Positions 45,930 through 56,140 of a stretch of 64,000 nucleotides of DNA are shown here, in pieces. Numbering within the stretch: the stretch's first letter is position 1; every line of letters starts with the position of its first letter. The position numbers and the translations under genes were made by a program. Origin of the DNA: Chaetoderma sp. LZ-2023a (taxonomy: Eukaryota > Mollusca > Caudofoveata > Chaetodermatida > Chaetodermatidae); assembly GCA_034401795.1 (NCBI GenBank), contig CM067373.1, forward strand, positions 85,290,521 through 85,354,520. The letters run 5' to 3'. The notes under the pieces are model-generated. The model was not told where the DNA came from and did no database searches. It saw nothing but the letters and a program-made list of their open reading frames with translations.

Positions 45930-48900
45930 GACAGAGGATAGAGGACGCCAGTTAGTATGCTGGACATTCTTCAGAGGTCTAGAAGGAGACCTCACAGGCC
46001 GGATCATGCAAAAGATCCAGCAGCCTGTCCAGAATGCCTTCTACCTCCGCTACACCCATACCTATCGTCTCCGTCAAATCGAAGACGGTAGGGTGGTGCT
46101 CTTCCACAAGAGTGCTCCAGGGAGCCCGTGGCTGAACACGATAGGAGCAGCTCAGGACTGGGTGGCTGCAAGATAGCAAGCCCGCCTCGACACAGACAAA
46201 TATCGATCGACCCAACACCAAGTGGGCTTTCGTTTGATCAATCAATGTTGATGTCAGAGCTGCCATCGACCGCCAGCCTCTGCTTGGGACAGATCCCCTC
46301 CCAGACTGGCTATGACAGAAGAAGAGTATGACTGCCCATGCCACATACAGGGACAACATGTGTTTCTGGAGATGTCTAGCAGTCCATCCAGGAAATAGAG
46401 CTGATGGAAGTACAGCTCATGCACGAGAGCTTGCCACACAGTTCTATGGCAAGCAGTACCTGATGTCCGCAAGACCTCGCTGGATCAGCTGCACAAGGTA
46501 GAGGTCTTCGCCAAGATCGGGATTCGTGTGTATGAACCAACCGAAGAGGGCACCTGGCACTTGATCAGGCAAGCGGCTCACTACCGTGACACCATGACCA
46601 GTGGAGAGTTGGACCACCATGCCTTCTACATCAAGAACATCTCCAAGCTGGCACATACACTAGTCTGCAGTCACTGTCAGCAGATGTTTACACAGGCATG
46701 CCATCTTCAACGCCACACTGATCACTGTACAGGCGGCAAAACATAAAAATGTTGTTTCCTGGCGAGAAGGTTGAGGCGCCACAGTCTGTGTGTGAGAAAG
46801 CCTTCTATCCGCCCAAACCATCCAGTTCAGCGGCTACTCGTTGGATCGAGTATGAGTCAAGAAACAGAGGCAAACACATACACCATGTAGAGTGTGGGCA
46901 TGGTGGCGTGCGTTGGATCGAGGGCGCTCCTGTGGATTGTTATGATCTGACCACAAACACCGTTTACCAGTTCCATGGCTGTCACTGGTATGGGTGTCCA
47001 CAACACCAGCGAGGTGAGGATGCCAAACAAAAATACCGCAAGAGAGTCCTGAGAGAGGACAAGCTAAGCGCCTCTGGATGTACGCTTGTAGTACAGTTGG
47101 GGTGCTGTTTAAAACGCTGCCCAAGCGTCCCTTAACGAGTTCAGACTGTCCCATACCCACACTTCATAGTTTACGACTTCGAAGTACTCCTAGATGGTAT
47201 CAAGACTCATCCTACGGAGACTCTCACGATCGAGAGTACTCACATACCTATCTCTGTGTCAGTTGGCTGCTCCTTAGAGGTCGCCACGAGTGAGCCCACT
47301 CACCTCTGCAATCCTGACCCCAGGGAACTGATCATAGAGTGCATGCTGGAGATCCAACGGCGAGCATCTCTAATCCAGACAAGGGTTATGGCACAGTACA
47401 TACCGACAGACCTGGACAAGCTCCCAAAGCAACAGCAGCGACTGATCAACGAGTGGTGTGACCAAGTGCCTGGACTTGGGTTCAACTCTGGGTGGTGTGA
47501 CCTGAACATCATCTAGAAGTACTTTGTCGATGAGCTGACTGACAGTACAGGTAGAGTGAAAGTCGTGAAGAAGGCTAGGCAGACCATGTTCCTCATAACA
47601 CCTGAGCTATGGTTTCTCGATGTGCTGAACTACCTCGGCCCAGGAGTCTTGTACGAGCTATGGGTCAAAGCTTACGGGTGTACACAGCAGAAGAGCTGGC
47701 TCCCGTATCAATGGTTTGACACACATGAGAAGCTCAACTATCCAGGGCTTCGTGACTACTCAGCATGGACATCTAAGCTCAAGGGTGGCTACCTCTTGAC
47801 GCGAAGAGAGTGGGAACAGTGTAACCAGACATTCAGTGAGCATGAAATGCGGACATTCGCTGACTGGCTGCGATACTACAACAACCTGGACGTCAGTCCA
47901 TTCATCGAAACCCTGGAGCGGATGCAGGAGTTCTACACAGAACGAGAAATAGACATCCTCAAATGCGTGGTGTCTCTCCCAGGTGTGTCACTGCAGTACC
48001 TCCTACGTGGAACCGCTCAGCACATGCCGGAAGTTGGCCACTATTCACCAGACAAGGAAGCCTACGAGATGCTGAAGGGTGCGGTTGTTGGAGGTCCCAG
48101 CATTCTGTTCACCAGATACCACGAGGCCGGTGTAACTCGAATCGGCCAGAGTGAGTGTGTCTGCAAACGTATACTCGGCTACGACGCAAATGCTCTGTAC
48201 CTGTCAATGATGGCCAAAGAGATGCCATGTGGTAAGGAGAAAGTGCGCCATTGGTCTGGTGCCAGTGGGGTAGCTAGCTTTAAGGAGGCTCTCCTAGCAG
48301 GCAGCTGGTTTGGGTTTGCTGAAGTGGATATAGAGGTATCCAAGGCTCGGTGCGCAAATTCGAGGAAATGTCTCCTCTCTTCTATAACTGCGAGATCCCG
48401 GTAGAGGTAATCTTGTCTGAGATGCTGGCATATCTAGGGCGAACAGGGAGGAAGCGGCCCACCACCCAAAAGCTGGTCAGTGCCCTCTCTGGCAAGAGGC
48501 GGCTGCTGTACACCCCCACCCTCAAGTGGTATATAACCCATTGCCTGGAGATCACTGCTGTATACTGCACCATAGACTATGAGGCCAAGCGCCCATTCGA
48601 GTGATTCGTGGAGAATGTTATGGAGGCCCGCCGCTCGGGAGATGTACATAAGAGCAAAACACTCTTGGCAGATCTCTTCAAACTCCTCGGCAACAGTGCC
48701 TACGGGAAGCTCATCGAGGCCCTAGAACGTTATAGCAACACCAGCTTCATGAGGGATGAATGCATGGTAGACAAGACCCTGCGTAGTGCATGGTTCGAAG
48801 ATCTCGAGGAGATCAGTGAGTCATACGAGCTCCAGAGTCACAAGCCGAGAATCATAATTCGAAGGCCCTTCCAGGTGAGGATAGCCGTTTATGAGCTCGC

Positions 48901-49465
48901 GAAGCTGCGAATGCTGGAGTTCTACTACGACTTCCTCGATCACTACGTAGCTCATGACAGCTTTGAGTACCTGCAGATGGACACTGACTCCGCGTATATC
49001 ACTAAAGCAGGCTCCAACCTCGACGACGTCATTCACCCTGAGATGCTAATAGAGTACCAGACTCATAAGTGGGACTAGCTAGCTTGGGACAAATGGTCTG
49101 GATGGACTCCGGGACTGTTCAAGCTTGAGTTAGAATGCTCTCGTAGCATCGCTCTCTGCTCCAAATTCTACCACATGGAGAGTGCAGCTGCAAGTAAGTG
49201 CTCGGCTAAGCGAATGTCAAAGTGGCAGAATGAGTTCTCTTGGCAGGGGTTCTACAGCACCCTACATGGCGGGGTGGACAAAGCTAAAAACCGAGGCCTA
49301 CGCATGCGCAACCAGGGTATGGTGATGTATGCACAGGAAAAACTCAGACTATCCGCTTACTATGATAAGTGCCATGTGCTGCCAGATGGGGTCCATACCG
49401 AGCCCATCGAGTATCATGTTAGCACCCTAGGGGGTGGTAGCTGTGTGTCTTCAGGGACTAGCTGA
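45930..49465 (+). pseudogene. polB: Protein-primed DNA polymerase B (broken)
   Basis: About 1,170 codons. N-terminal region QNAFYLRYTHTYRLRQIEDG (46025) and a C2H2-like finger CSHCQQMFTQACHLQRH (46666-46720). A YQFHGCHWYGCP box (46970) precedes the 3'-5' exonuclease, with Exo I FIVYDFEVLLD (47163) and Exo II GFNSGWCDLN (47480). Polymerase motifs follow: A GYDANALYLS (48177), B LLGNSAYGKL (48683) and C MDTDSAYI (48976). The C-terminal QNEFSWQGFYSTLHGG...DGVHTEPIEY is also present. This is the family B2 layout of Polintons and adenoviruses, which replicate linear DNA from a terminal protein. Breaks: frameshifts near 46225, 46480, 46745 and 48345; stops at 47133, 47514, 48602 and 49076. The catalytic aspartates are intact. 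Confidence 0.95.
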
Positions 49466-50451
49466 TCCTCTTCTACAACAAATGGTCCCATAGGCACTCC
49501 GTGCTGGCGTGCCAGATAGTACAGTGTATGCCGCCACTCCGCCTCCACATACCTGTCAAACCTGTGAACATCTATCGCCCAGTTAGGATCTGTTGCACGC
49601 CATCGACCACCTTCCAGCTCACCAGGCTCATATAGGTACCGAACCAGAGGATCAGGTGGTAGGCACTCCTCTCCTTTGTTCACTCCTCTAGAGCTGTGAC
49701 CAGCAGAGTGTCTGATAGCCTCTACCGTCTTCTTGCTGATTAGCCTAGTAACCTCGGCATTGGATCGCTCCACTACAGCAGGCAGCTCTCTCACCCATAC
49801 TCTAGAACGTTCACTTGGTGCGGCCATTTCCTGGGCATATTGGTGTGGGAACAGTCTCTCTTCCAGTGTCCGATTCCACAGCTCAACGATAGCCTTGGCA
49901 CGGTGATGCCCTACCTTGCCTCGCGTAACTGCCACACCGTGTTTCCGTATGATGGCTGCAATCTCCCCTCTGAACTCCTTACCCTCATCCACCTGCAACA
50001 ATTCCAGCCACTGGAGGGGATTTTCCGAAGCCTCATAGACACCCTAGAATGCCTGGGCCACCTGGCCAGTGGACTTGTCTGTGAGCGGTACTGCCGCCTT
50101 GTACCTGTTGGCGACGTCGACGATGGTGAGGGCATACTTGTAGGTCTTACAACCAACCGAGTCATGTGGAAGGAATAGAACATCTGCCTGGTGAACTCTG
50201 TTTGGGACAGTTTCCTCGAAATGGGCATGCCTGATGTACCATGGACGAGGTCTGTATATCTGCCAAATCGCCTTGTGGCTGAGCCACTGGCTAACTGTCT
50301 CCAATGTGAAGTTGTGGCCCTTGCGATGTGCAGCCTCACGTAGTTGAGGAGGCTCACGGTAATATCCACCAGGCTGATAATAGAGTTCCTCCAGAAAGAC
50401 GGTTGATAAACTCCCGGATTTCATCACTGACGTCCATTCCCATCCTGTCAC
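49414..50451 (-). pseudogene. Retroviral-type integrase (rve, DDE), one internal stop
   Basis: Minus strand, 346 codons with a single TAG at 50044-50046. N-terminal ELYYQPGGYYRE leads to a zinc-binding-like helix region, then the catalytic core: first Asp in HQADVLFLPHD, second in LLQVDEGKEF, and the Glu in IVELWNRTLEERLF 35 residues later, giving D..D(34)E. The C-terminus RYLYEPGELEGGRWRATDP to FVVEEDQLV resembles the chromo/SH3-like tail of Polinton integrases. It would insert the linear element and make the 5-bp target duplication. It is tail-to-tail with polB, overlapping by about 50 bp. Confidence 0.93.
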
Positions 50452-50707
50452 GCAAGGCCTGGGTGAACTCTAAACAGATGAACAGACGGCCATCATTCAT
50501 TCGACCATCACTGAAGACGTCCTCAAACACCTCCATACAGTGGCATCTAATCTCTGCTGGATCCTCACTGAACAGTAGCTTATCGACCAACCCTCGGAAA
50601 TTAAGGGACTTGACCAGGTTGTACAGCGGCTCCAGCCTTATATAGTACAGCTTAAATGTTCGGTGGCCCAGATGGCCACAAGCACTATGGCACCATGTGG
50701 TAGCCAA
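50354..50707 (-). CDS. Hypothetical protein upstream of integrase
   Basis: 117 codons. The convincing part starts near 50655 with YYIRLEPLYNLVKSLNFRGL and runs through CMEVFEDVFSDGR, FICLEFTQAL and DVSDEIREFINRL. It is helical and mixed-charge, with no known motif. The first 17 residues look like a shadow of the neighbouring gene. It overlaps the integrase start in another frame, so it may be a separate small gene or a frameshifted N-terminal extension of the integrase. Confidence 0.45.
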   Translation of the reverse strand: MATTWCHSACGHLGHRTFKLYYIRLEPLYNLVKSLNFRGLVDKLLFSEDPAEIRCHCMEVFEDVFSDGRMNDGRLFICLEFTQALRDRMGMDVSDEIREFINRLSGGTLLSAWWILP

Positions 50708-51075
50708 GGGCCTGCAACTCCGAAGAACGTACCTACTCCTGAGGCGATGGCTGGTATGGCTTCAGCAATATTCTCCACCCCATGGAGAGCATTGTTGGCG
50801 ATCTTGGGGACTGCCTCGCCGGCCTTCGTTGTGAACAGAGCGATCAGAGCCCCAACTGCTGCCAGTGGACCGATAGAACCTTTTACGTAAGTGCGATAGA
50901 TTCCTTTCACTCTGTGTACTAGCTTGTGAGATTCAGGCTCTACATCATTATACTCACCCGTGCTCTCCGCTACATTGTAGTCGTCTGCATCATAATCATC
51001 CTCCTCATCATAGTCCTCCTCATAGTCCTCGTCATCTATATCCTCGACTGGATCAGCCTCTGGTTCATACATCAC
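50638..51075 (-). CDS. Acidic membrane-associated protein, unknown
   Basis: 145 codons, intact. Residues 1-50 are extremely acidic (EDYEEDYDEEDDYDADDY). A short basic patch, HKLVHRVKGIYRTYVKG, is followed by hydrophobic segments at about residues 70-87 (LAAVGALIALFTTKAG) and 118-140 (FFGVAGPWLPHGAIVLVAIW). It starts 56 bp from the divergent gene at 51132. Acidic head plus membrane helices suggests a virion membrane-active or regulatory protein. I recognise no family. Confidence 0.6.
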   Translation of the reverse strand: MMYEPEADPVEDIDDEDYEEDYDEEDDYDADDYNVAESTGEYNDVEPESHKLVHRVKGIYRTYVKGSIGPLAAVGALIALFTTKAGEAVPKIANNALHGVENIAEAIPAIASGVGTFFGVAGPWLPHGAIVLVAIWATEHLSCTI

Positions 51076-51131
51076 TCTGGGGATCCGTTGCTGGGGCAGT
51101 TATATAGTAGGTTTAAACTGTAGTCTATAGC
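51076..51131. promoter_or_regulatory. Divergent promoter region
   Basis: 56 bp between two divergent start codons, with TATATAGT at 51101-51108, suitable as a TATA box for the plus-strand gene about 25 bp before its ATG. Confidence 0.4.
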
Positions 51132-51512
51132 ATGGCCTCCGCAATCTTGAATGCCGATGTGTTTGCCATAGCAAACTGGGGACTCAGCTTTGCCGACAAG
51201 AAGGCGGCAGAGGTCGAGCGTGAGCATCATAACCAGGCAATGGAGAAGCTGCCTAAGGAGAAGTTTGAGTACAGCAAAGCACTCGAGAATATGCGCCAGA
51301 GGGAGGCACACCAACAACAACTCCGAGCTCAGGCTAACCAGAGCCTCAAAGGGGCAGATGAGAGTCTCGATGAGTACTACGAGGCTCTAAAGATATCTGA
51401 GCCAACGCTTGACTATGAAGCATCGACAGGTCAGAAGACAGCAGACCCTATAGTAGTGGTGGAAGCTGCAGCGGTGACGACAGGAGTCCTGCTCTACGCA
51501 CGCTCAAGCTGA
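51132..51512 (+). CDS. Coiled-coil protein, unknown
   Basis: 126 codons, intact. Starts MASAILNADVFAIANWGLSF (hydrophobic), then a long charged helix rich in Glu, Lys and Gln (EREHHNQAMEKLPKEKFEYS to RQREAHQQQLRAQANQS, residues 27-75), an acidic DESLDEYYEAL segment and a hydrophobic C-terminal helix (VVVEAAAVTTGVLLYA). The ends suggest membrane contact or helical packing, as in small virion proteins. It converges with the gene at 51511-52602. No known homolog comes to mind. Confidence 0.6.
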   Translation: MASAILNADVFAIANWGLSFADKKAAEVEREHHNQAMEKLPKEKFEYSKALENMRQREAHQQQLRAQANQSLKGADESLDEYYEALKISEPTLDYEASTGQKTADPIVVVEAAAVTTGVLLYARSS

Positions 51513-52602
51513 ATACCTGATGTGTTCGACATGTATACCTTAGCATAGCCAAAGTAAAGTACCGTCACACCTAATGAGCGAGTCCCAGCTATGAGGTTTC
51601 TGATGCTGAAGCTGAGCCGGTTGCCCCAATTAGGTGGGATGTCCATGCCCCCGAGGTGGTGACGTCCCTCGAGTGCCGACTCGAGGTCGTCGCTTCCACT
51701 GGTTAGGCGCAGAAGTGCATATGACTTAGTTTTCTGTCAGTAGAGTTAGCAATCAGCCAGCTCGCATACCTCACCAAGAACATTGGTCCCAGCAACCACA
51801 AGCTTGAAGTCGTCTAGCTTATCCACCTGTTGGATGGTTCTTCCCTTCTGAACCAGGACTGCAACAGCGACACTGTCTGATAGACCACGATGCAATGTCA
51901 GCTCTACCTGTTGGTTAGCTGTGGCTTGGACCTGCTGGTGTTCTTGCTCCATATGCATGAAGTCTTGGAGCATTCATCGTCGCATCTGCGAGCTGCTCAG
52001 TGTACACCCGGAGGAGCAGCCTATCCTGCATGGCAGCCGGATTCACGTGTGTGTTCTCGATGAGGGTTAAGAGTGGAACTGCCATGGGCTTCTCGCCACC
52101 TTCCCAGTATTTCGAAATCCATGAACCCCTCATTGCACCCCACAGCGTAGTACCCTCTTCCCTTCACATAGAAGGTTGGGCCATGAGCCAGTGGACCTAG
52201 GACTTGGTATTCATCATTCACATAAGTGGTGTCCACGGTGCTGTTGCTCTGTACAATCTCCCACCTGTTCAGAACCTGCCAGAGCTCTACCATCTATTCT
52301 ATTGTGCTCTGAAGCTTGAACTCGAGTGTCATGCTCTTGATCTCGTGGATCTGTGCTGAGATAGCAAAGTCAATGTACTTCCCAGCAGCGGACAACGGGT
52401 TCTCATCGTGTATACTGGGTCAATTGACCATCAAGCGGTCCTTCCAAGGATCAGTGCGGTGTGATGTTACTGCAGGCTGTTTATGGTCTGGGTATATAGA
52501 GGGATTAAATGGCTGCCATGTTTGGTAAAGTTCTCCAGCAGATTGTCTATAGGCATCAGGACAAGTCAGCACAACAATCAGCACGACAGCCACGGTGTGC
52601 AC
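51511..52602 (-). pseudogene. Candidate structural (jelly-roll type) protein
   Basis: About 360 codons from 52602 down, with stops at 52420 and 52294, frameshifts near 52100 and 51965, and another stop near 51740. Beta-rich segments: AAGKYIDFAISAQIHEIKSM with LEFKLQ, TFYVKGRGYYAVG, KPMAVPLLTLIENTHVNP, VELTLHRGLSDSVAVAVLVQ, and near the end NRLSFSIRNLIAGTRSLGVT. Alternating hydrophobic strands, few charges and the position among virion genes point to a capsid protein, perhaps the minor (penton-like) one. This is an inference from pattern only. Confidence 0.45.
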
Positions 52603-53378
52603 TGCCCCACTGTGACAGGGTCCGAGGACTGCTTCGTGACATCAACATTATCCACAAGTGAGCCAAGGTCACACCTCGGAGATACTGGCCACCATAGAGG
52701 AAGGAGCGCCAGCTCGTAGTACAAAAGAACTCCTGACTCGGATACTCTACCGGAAGTTTGGCAGCACCCAGGGCAGGACACTCGACCTACCTCCTGTGGC
52801 CCAAACCAACAGTCCTCCAAAGGGCGAGGGTCGACCACAAAGATCTACTAATGGTCAGGAACTGGGCTGCCATATTTAGCCTCCTTAGCCAGGAAGAGCA
52901 AGATATGCCGGATAGTCTCCAGTCTGGAGCAAATAACTACTTCAGGGAGGAGGTCACTGCCACTGTAGCGGAGAGCCATGACACCGGTCATGCAGAAGGG
53001 ACTCAGGAGGGGTTCACTGTTGGCTGCAAGGAGGCTGTTGAGCACATCTTCAACGAAAGAGGTCGCAGGAGATTGGCCAGTAATTTGGCAGAATTTCTGA
53101 AATTCCCAAATAACTACCAGGACTACCTCATCAACTCCGCTCGCAAATCAGATGCTCGTCCCTCATGGACAAAGTGGATCCTCTGTGAGAAGTTCCATAA
53201 GAAGAGAGTCCTAGACACAGACCAGTGGGTAGAGTTTCGGCGACAGTACGGACTTGACGAAACTGCTGAAGTACCAGCGGAGACCGCTGACGAAGGTCCT
53301 TAAGCAGTGGAGACCGCCGACGAAGTAGCGGAGATTGCGGACGAAGTAGCGGAGACTGCGCAGCCTTCAGATGAATGA
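52509..53378 (+). pseudogene. Unknown protein with acidic ETADE-repeat tail
   Basis: Begins MAAMFGKVLQQIVYRHQDKS with a Cys-His pair (RCALPHCDR), stops at 52659, continues in another frame (HTSEILATIEEGAPARSTKE) and returns at about 52850 to an open run: LLSQEEQDMPDSLQSGANNY, ESHDTGHAEGTQEGFTVGCK, NLAEFLKFPNNYQDYLINSA and WVEFRRQYGLDE. A stop at 53301 is followed, in frame, by acidic repeats of the form ETADEVAE to 53378. The tail recalls the acidic repeats of the minus-strand gene at 58.2-58.7 kb. Function unknown. Confidence 0.55.
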
Positions 53379-53528
53379 AAAAAGTTGCAGCAGAGACAGC
53401 CGCAGTCTCCGCTCAGTCTGTCAGCGATGACACATAGATAAGGCTAGTTTCCTGGCTGGATTCAGCTTGTAGGTGAAGGTCTGCGCCTTTCACAGAGATG
53501 GCTTGAAGTTTGACAGCTCACCTGTCTC

Positions 53529-54080
53529 CTAGCTGCTGAAGATGAAGTGGTACAGCTCAGCTTCCCTCTGTACACCTGCGATAATGTCCCCTTTGGTCTC
53601 CTTGAGGGTTAGGCTGTCGTATATGGTCTCGAGCAGGGCACGTCCACTTGGAGCTGAGGTATAGAAACCAGCATTGTGGCAGATATTTGGTGAGATCTCA
53701 CGGGTGTACTTCTGAAAGAGGATGAAGACAGTTATCTTTGTGTGCCGGATGTGCGTGGTGATGTTGCTGAGGTAGGTGACTGTCTTCTCGTCCATTGCAG
53801 GGTCATTGATAACTAGAACAAGTGGTTCTGTCAGTCGGGCTGCCAGCAGCTTCTCCATCAGTGCTTGCAGGTTCTGCATCTTGGTGATTGGCCTATTGTA
53901 CCATTGATCATTATTGTCAACCGCCTCAGCAGCAGCGTCAGACACCAGAAGGATGTATTGAGAGTGTAGATCTTCGGCCAGGATCGCATGCAGCAAGACG
54001 TTTTTCCCGTGTCCTGATGGGGCAATGATCAGCACCACCTGGCCAGCATCGGCCGGCCTACTGTCGAATGGTACAGACAT
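53529..54080 (-). CDS. FtsK/HerA-type (A32-like) DNA packaging ATPase
   Basis: 183 codons, open throughout. Walker A reads IIAPSGHGKN near residue 22, where the last residue should be Thr or Ser, so nucleotide binding is probably impaired. Walker B-like LVLVINDPAMDE is at about residue 92, sensor-like ITVFILFQKYTREISP at 120, and an arginine-finger region ICHNAGFYTSAPSG at 135. This is the compact packaging ATPase of Polintons, virophages and adintoviruses, which pumps DNA into preformed capsids. Its start overlaps the end of the upstream gene by 23 bp, as in a compact viral operon. Confidence 0.85.
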   Translation of the reverse strand: MSVPFDSRPADAGQVVLIIAPSGHGKNVLLHAILAEDLHSQYILLVSDAAAEAVDNNDQWYNRPITKMQNLQALMEKLLAARLTEPLVLVINDPAMDEKTVTYLSNITTHIRHTKITVFILFQKYTREISPNICHNAGFYTSAPSGRALLETIYDSLTLKETKGDIIAGVQREAELYHFIFSS

Positions 54081-54336
54081 GCGTGCAGAGGATGGTTAGC
54101 ACTTGATCGGCGGTAGCCTCGTCTATATCTGGGCGACTAAATGGCAGTACTTCCTGCACCAGCTCTTTCGCCTGCAGAGTAGAGAATCTTGCACCTCCGG
54201 CGGATGCGAAGGATGTAATGGAGGCATTAAGCATGAAATCCCAGCAGCAGCTGAGAAGATAGTATAGAGGGTCTGTGTCAGCATCCACCGTGTCTAGTAC
54301 ATCCAGTATCTGTATGATAAATGCACGGGAAGCCAT
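54058..54336 (-). CDS. Small helical protein, unknown
   Basis: 92 codons, intact, starting MASRAFIIQILDVLDTVDAD. Predicted helical throughout, with YYLLSCCWDFMLNASI and LQAKELVQEVLPFSRPDIDE. Its last codons overlap the packaging ATPase start, so the two were probably co-expressed. No family recognised. Confidence 0.6.
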   Translation of the reverse strand: MASRAFIIQILDVLDTVDADTDPLYYLLSCCWDFMLNASITSFASAGGARFSTLQAKELVQEVLPFSRPDIDEATADQVLTILCTHVCTIRQ

Positions 54337-54338
54337 GA

Positions 54339-54989
54339 CTATCCTGTGGTCTTAAACGGCAAACCAAAGAACCCTGACTTCTTCACCTCTCGTAGCCGGA
54401 GGCTGGCGGTTGCACCTGTTTGGCCGGCAAAAGTGATATGGCTCAGGCCAAGGGTGCCTATCTTGAGATTCTCTCCATCCTGTCGGCATGAGCTCTGTGG
54501 TTTCAGGAGATCCTTAACCAGGTCCTGTGCATAGGATTCAGCCATGACCTTGAGGGCTCCAGCCTCATCGACTCCGAGCATACCTCGCATCGTCGCCCTC
54601 TCCTTGATGCCTATTCCCTTGTATACAGTCTTGGCCTTGTTAATGGCCGAGTGTCCTACCGTATCAGTGTTCCCGATGAGATCTCAGGCTGGGATGGTAC
54701 CTCGGATCTCCCGTGGGTCTCGATTTCCATCGAAGTCTAGGAAGGAGATAGGGGCAACAGTGTCCTTTGAACCAAGTGAGCAAGATTGCCTAGCTCTTTG
54801 CTTTCTAGGTCTGTTAGTGACAGAGTCATAGTCATATACATATGGCTTAAACCTACTAGTCATACCCCCAGTGAAATAGTTGGGCACAGGAGGTCCACGC
54901 AGTCGGCCAAGGGAATAGGTAGCAGTGCTCAGGGTACTGGCCCTCTCTGCAGGGGCATGCCTTGTGGGCAGTCCACCATTCCCAGGCAT
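54339..54989 (-). pseudogene. Unknown protein, one internal stop
   Basis: 217 codons in one frame with a stop at 54684-54686. N-terminal part Pro/Gly/Arg-rich (LGRLRGPPVPNYFTGG), middle SRFKPYVYDYDSV and basic NRPRKQRARQS, then APISFLDFDGNRDPREIRG. The second half holds AINKAKTVYKGIGIKERATM, a helix MAESYAQDLVKDLLKPQ and a beta-rich end LSHITFAGQTGATASLRL. It ends 3 bp before the next gene's start. The basic N-terminal half suits a DNA-contacting virion protein, but this is a guess. Confidence 0.55.
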
Positions 54990-55099
54990 TTGCGATCCTC
55001 AGTCTGCGTGCTCAACTATGGGGTACACCCCGCCCTACGGCACGCCATGCCTCATATGCTGCAAGGGTCTCATGATCCATCTCTCACTATTCAGAGGGG
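54990..55099. other. Short spacer in the minus-strand gene block
   Basis: About 110 bp between two minus-strand frames. No distinct signal seen. Confidence 0.4.
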
Positions 55100-55444
55100 T
55101 TAAACATAGGCGACGATGATCTCAACCATTGCACTCCTTGCTAGCCCTAAAACCGCGGCCTCCATTAGTGTAACACTTTCACCCATGATCCTGGCAGCAA
55201 CAGTGTAGGAGGCACCACTGAGGGTGATCTTTGGGATGGGGTGACTTATTCCGAGACAGTGCCTGGCCACCCCACTCACCACTGTAGCGAGGACAGCCAC
55301 AGTCGCGGCAGGAAGAACCTCATTTCCCCCTGTCATCTTCACCACAGCCATATTTGCCGCCACGTTACTGGCGACATGGACTGCCAGAGGGTTTGCTTTG
55401 GTCAGTAACTTATGTGTCTTGGTTCGCAGCAGGTTCTCCACCAT
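55100..55444 (-). CDS. Hydrophobic protein, unknown
   Basis: 114 codons. Basic start (LLRTKTHKLLTKANPL) then alternating Ala/Val-rich stretches, VHVASNVAANMAVVKM, LPAATVAVLATVVSGVA and AAVLGLARSAMVEIIVAYV. These would make two or three membrane-spanning or amphipathic segments. It may be the C-terminal part of one gene with 55619-55410, which overlaps it by 35 bp in another frame. Confidence 0.5.
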   Translation of the reverse strand: MVENLLRTKTHKLLTKANPLAVHVASNVAANMAVVKMTGGNEVLPAATVAVLATVVSGVARHCLGISHPIPKITLSGASYTVAARIMGESVTLMEAAVLGLARSAMVEIIVAYV

Positions 55445-55619
55445 CTGAAGACTCGCCTAGCTCTCGGGCAGTTGCTTCACGCTCTGTACCATTGACGTCA
55501 TTGTTTAAGCGATGAGTATACAGCGCAGTTAAACATCTGCGTCCCCTGTCGAGAGAGCTAATAAGATCTTTCCCGTCTGCATCTGCCAGGTGGCTGGGTT
55601 GGTACTCAGGAATATTCAT
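55410..55619 (-). CDS. Small hydrophilic protein, unknown
   Basis: 69 codons, starting MNIPEYQPSHLADADGKDLI. Charged and without a motif. It starts 23 bp from the divergent plus-strand gene at 55643 and overlaps the hydrophobic frame downstream, so either two overlapping genes or one gene with a frameshift. Confidence 0.45.
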   Translation of the reverse strand: MNIPEYQPSHLADADGKDLISSLDRGRRCLTALYTHRLNNDVNGTEREATARELGESSDGGEPAANQDT

Positions 55620-55642
55620 CTCTCTATTGAGACATCTTAAAC

Positions 55643-56140
55643 ATGTCCGGGCTCACTCTATGTGAGAAGTACTATGATGTCTTCCGGAGGGAGTTGAAGG
55701 ACTACAAGAAGAAGACACCAGATGAGCTCGCTCAGCTCTCCAGTGCTGAGCTGACAGAGGAGCTGACAGCTGTGAAGCTCTATCTAGGATTTGGCAAGGG
55801 ACAGATCTGCTTCCTCGAATACCTTATCATGGGTGGGAGTATCGTCGAGCAGCTCCTGTGAGCTAAAGGTTTCTACAAGGATCGGGAGTATCTGTCAGAT
55901 GTGTTCCAGCAGTTGCAGACCGCCATGGCCTCACTGGACTTAGAGCTGAACAAGGCTCTGCGATACTACAAGCTGGAAACAGGATGCACTGCAGAACCCT
56001 CCAGCCCTTGGATGTGCATGATGGCAGCGGGTATAGGGGCTGCAGGGCATGCCAAGCTGGTTCAGTGTCTCACCGTGGTCCCCACTGCTACTGTAGAGAG
56101 TCAGGACAGTCTTATAGCTGATTTGCTAGTGGCGGAGTAG
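55643..56140 (+). pseudogene. Helical protein, unknown, one internal stop
   Basis: 165 codons in one frame, with TGA at 55859-55861. The first half is a long helix (EKYYDVFRRELKDYKKKTPD, then LAQLSSAELTEELTAVKLYL), and the second continues FQQLQTAMASLDLELNKALR with a Cys/Met-rich end. The heptad-like spacing suggests a coiled coil. It converges with the candidate capsid gene, overlapping its end by 15 bp. Confidence 0.6.

Noticed and set aside
46749-47135. A separate Cys/His-rich endonuclease gene
   Set aside because: It is in frame with the exonuclease and polymerase motifs of polB and forms part of that gene.
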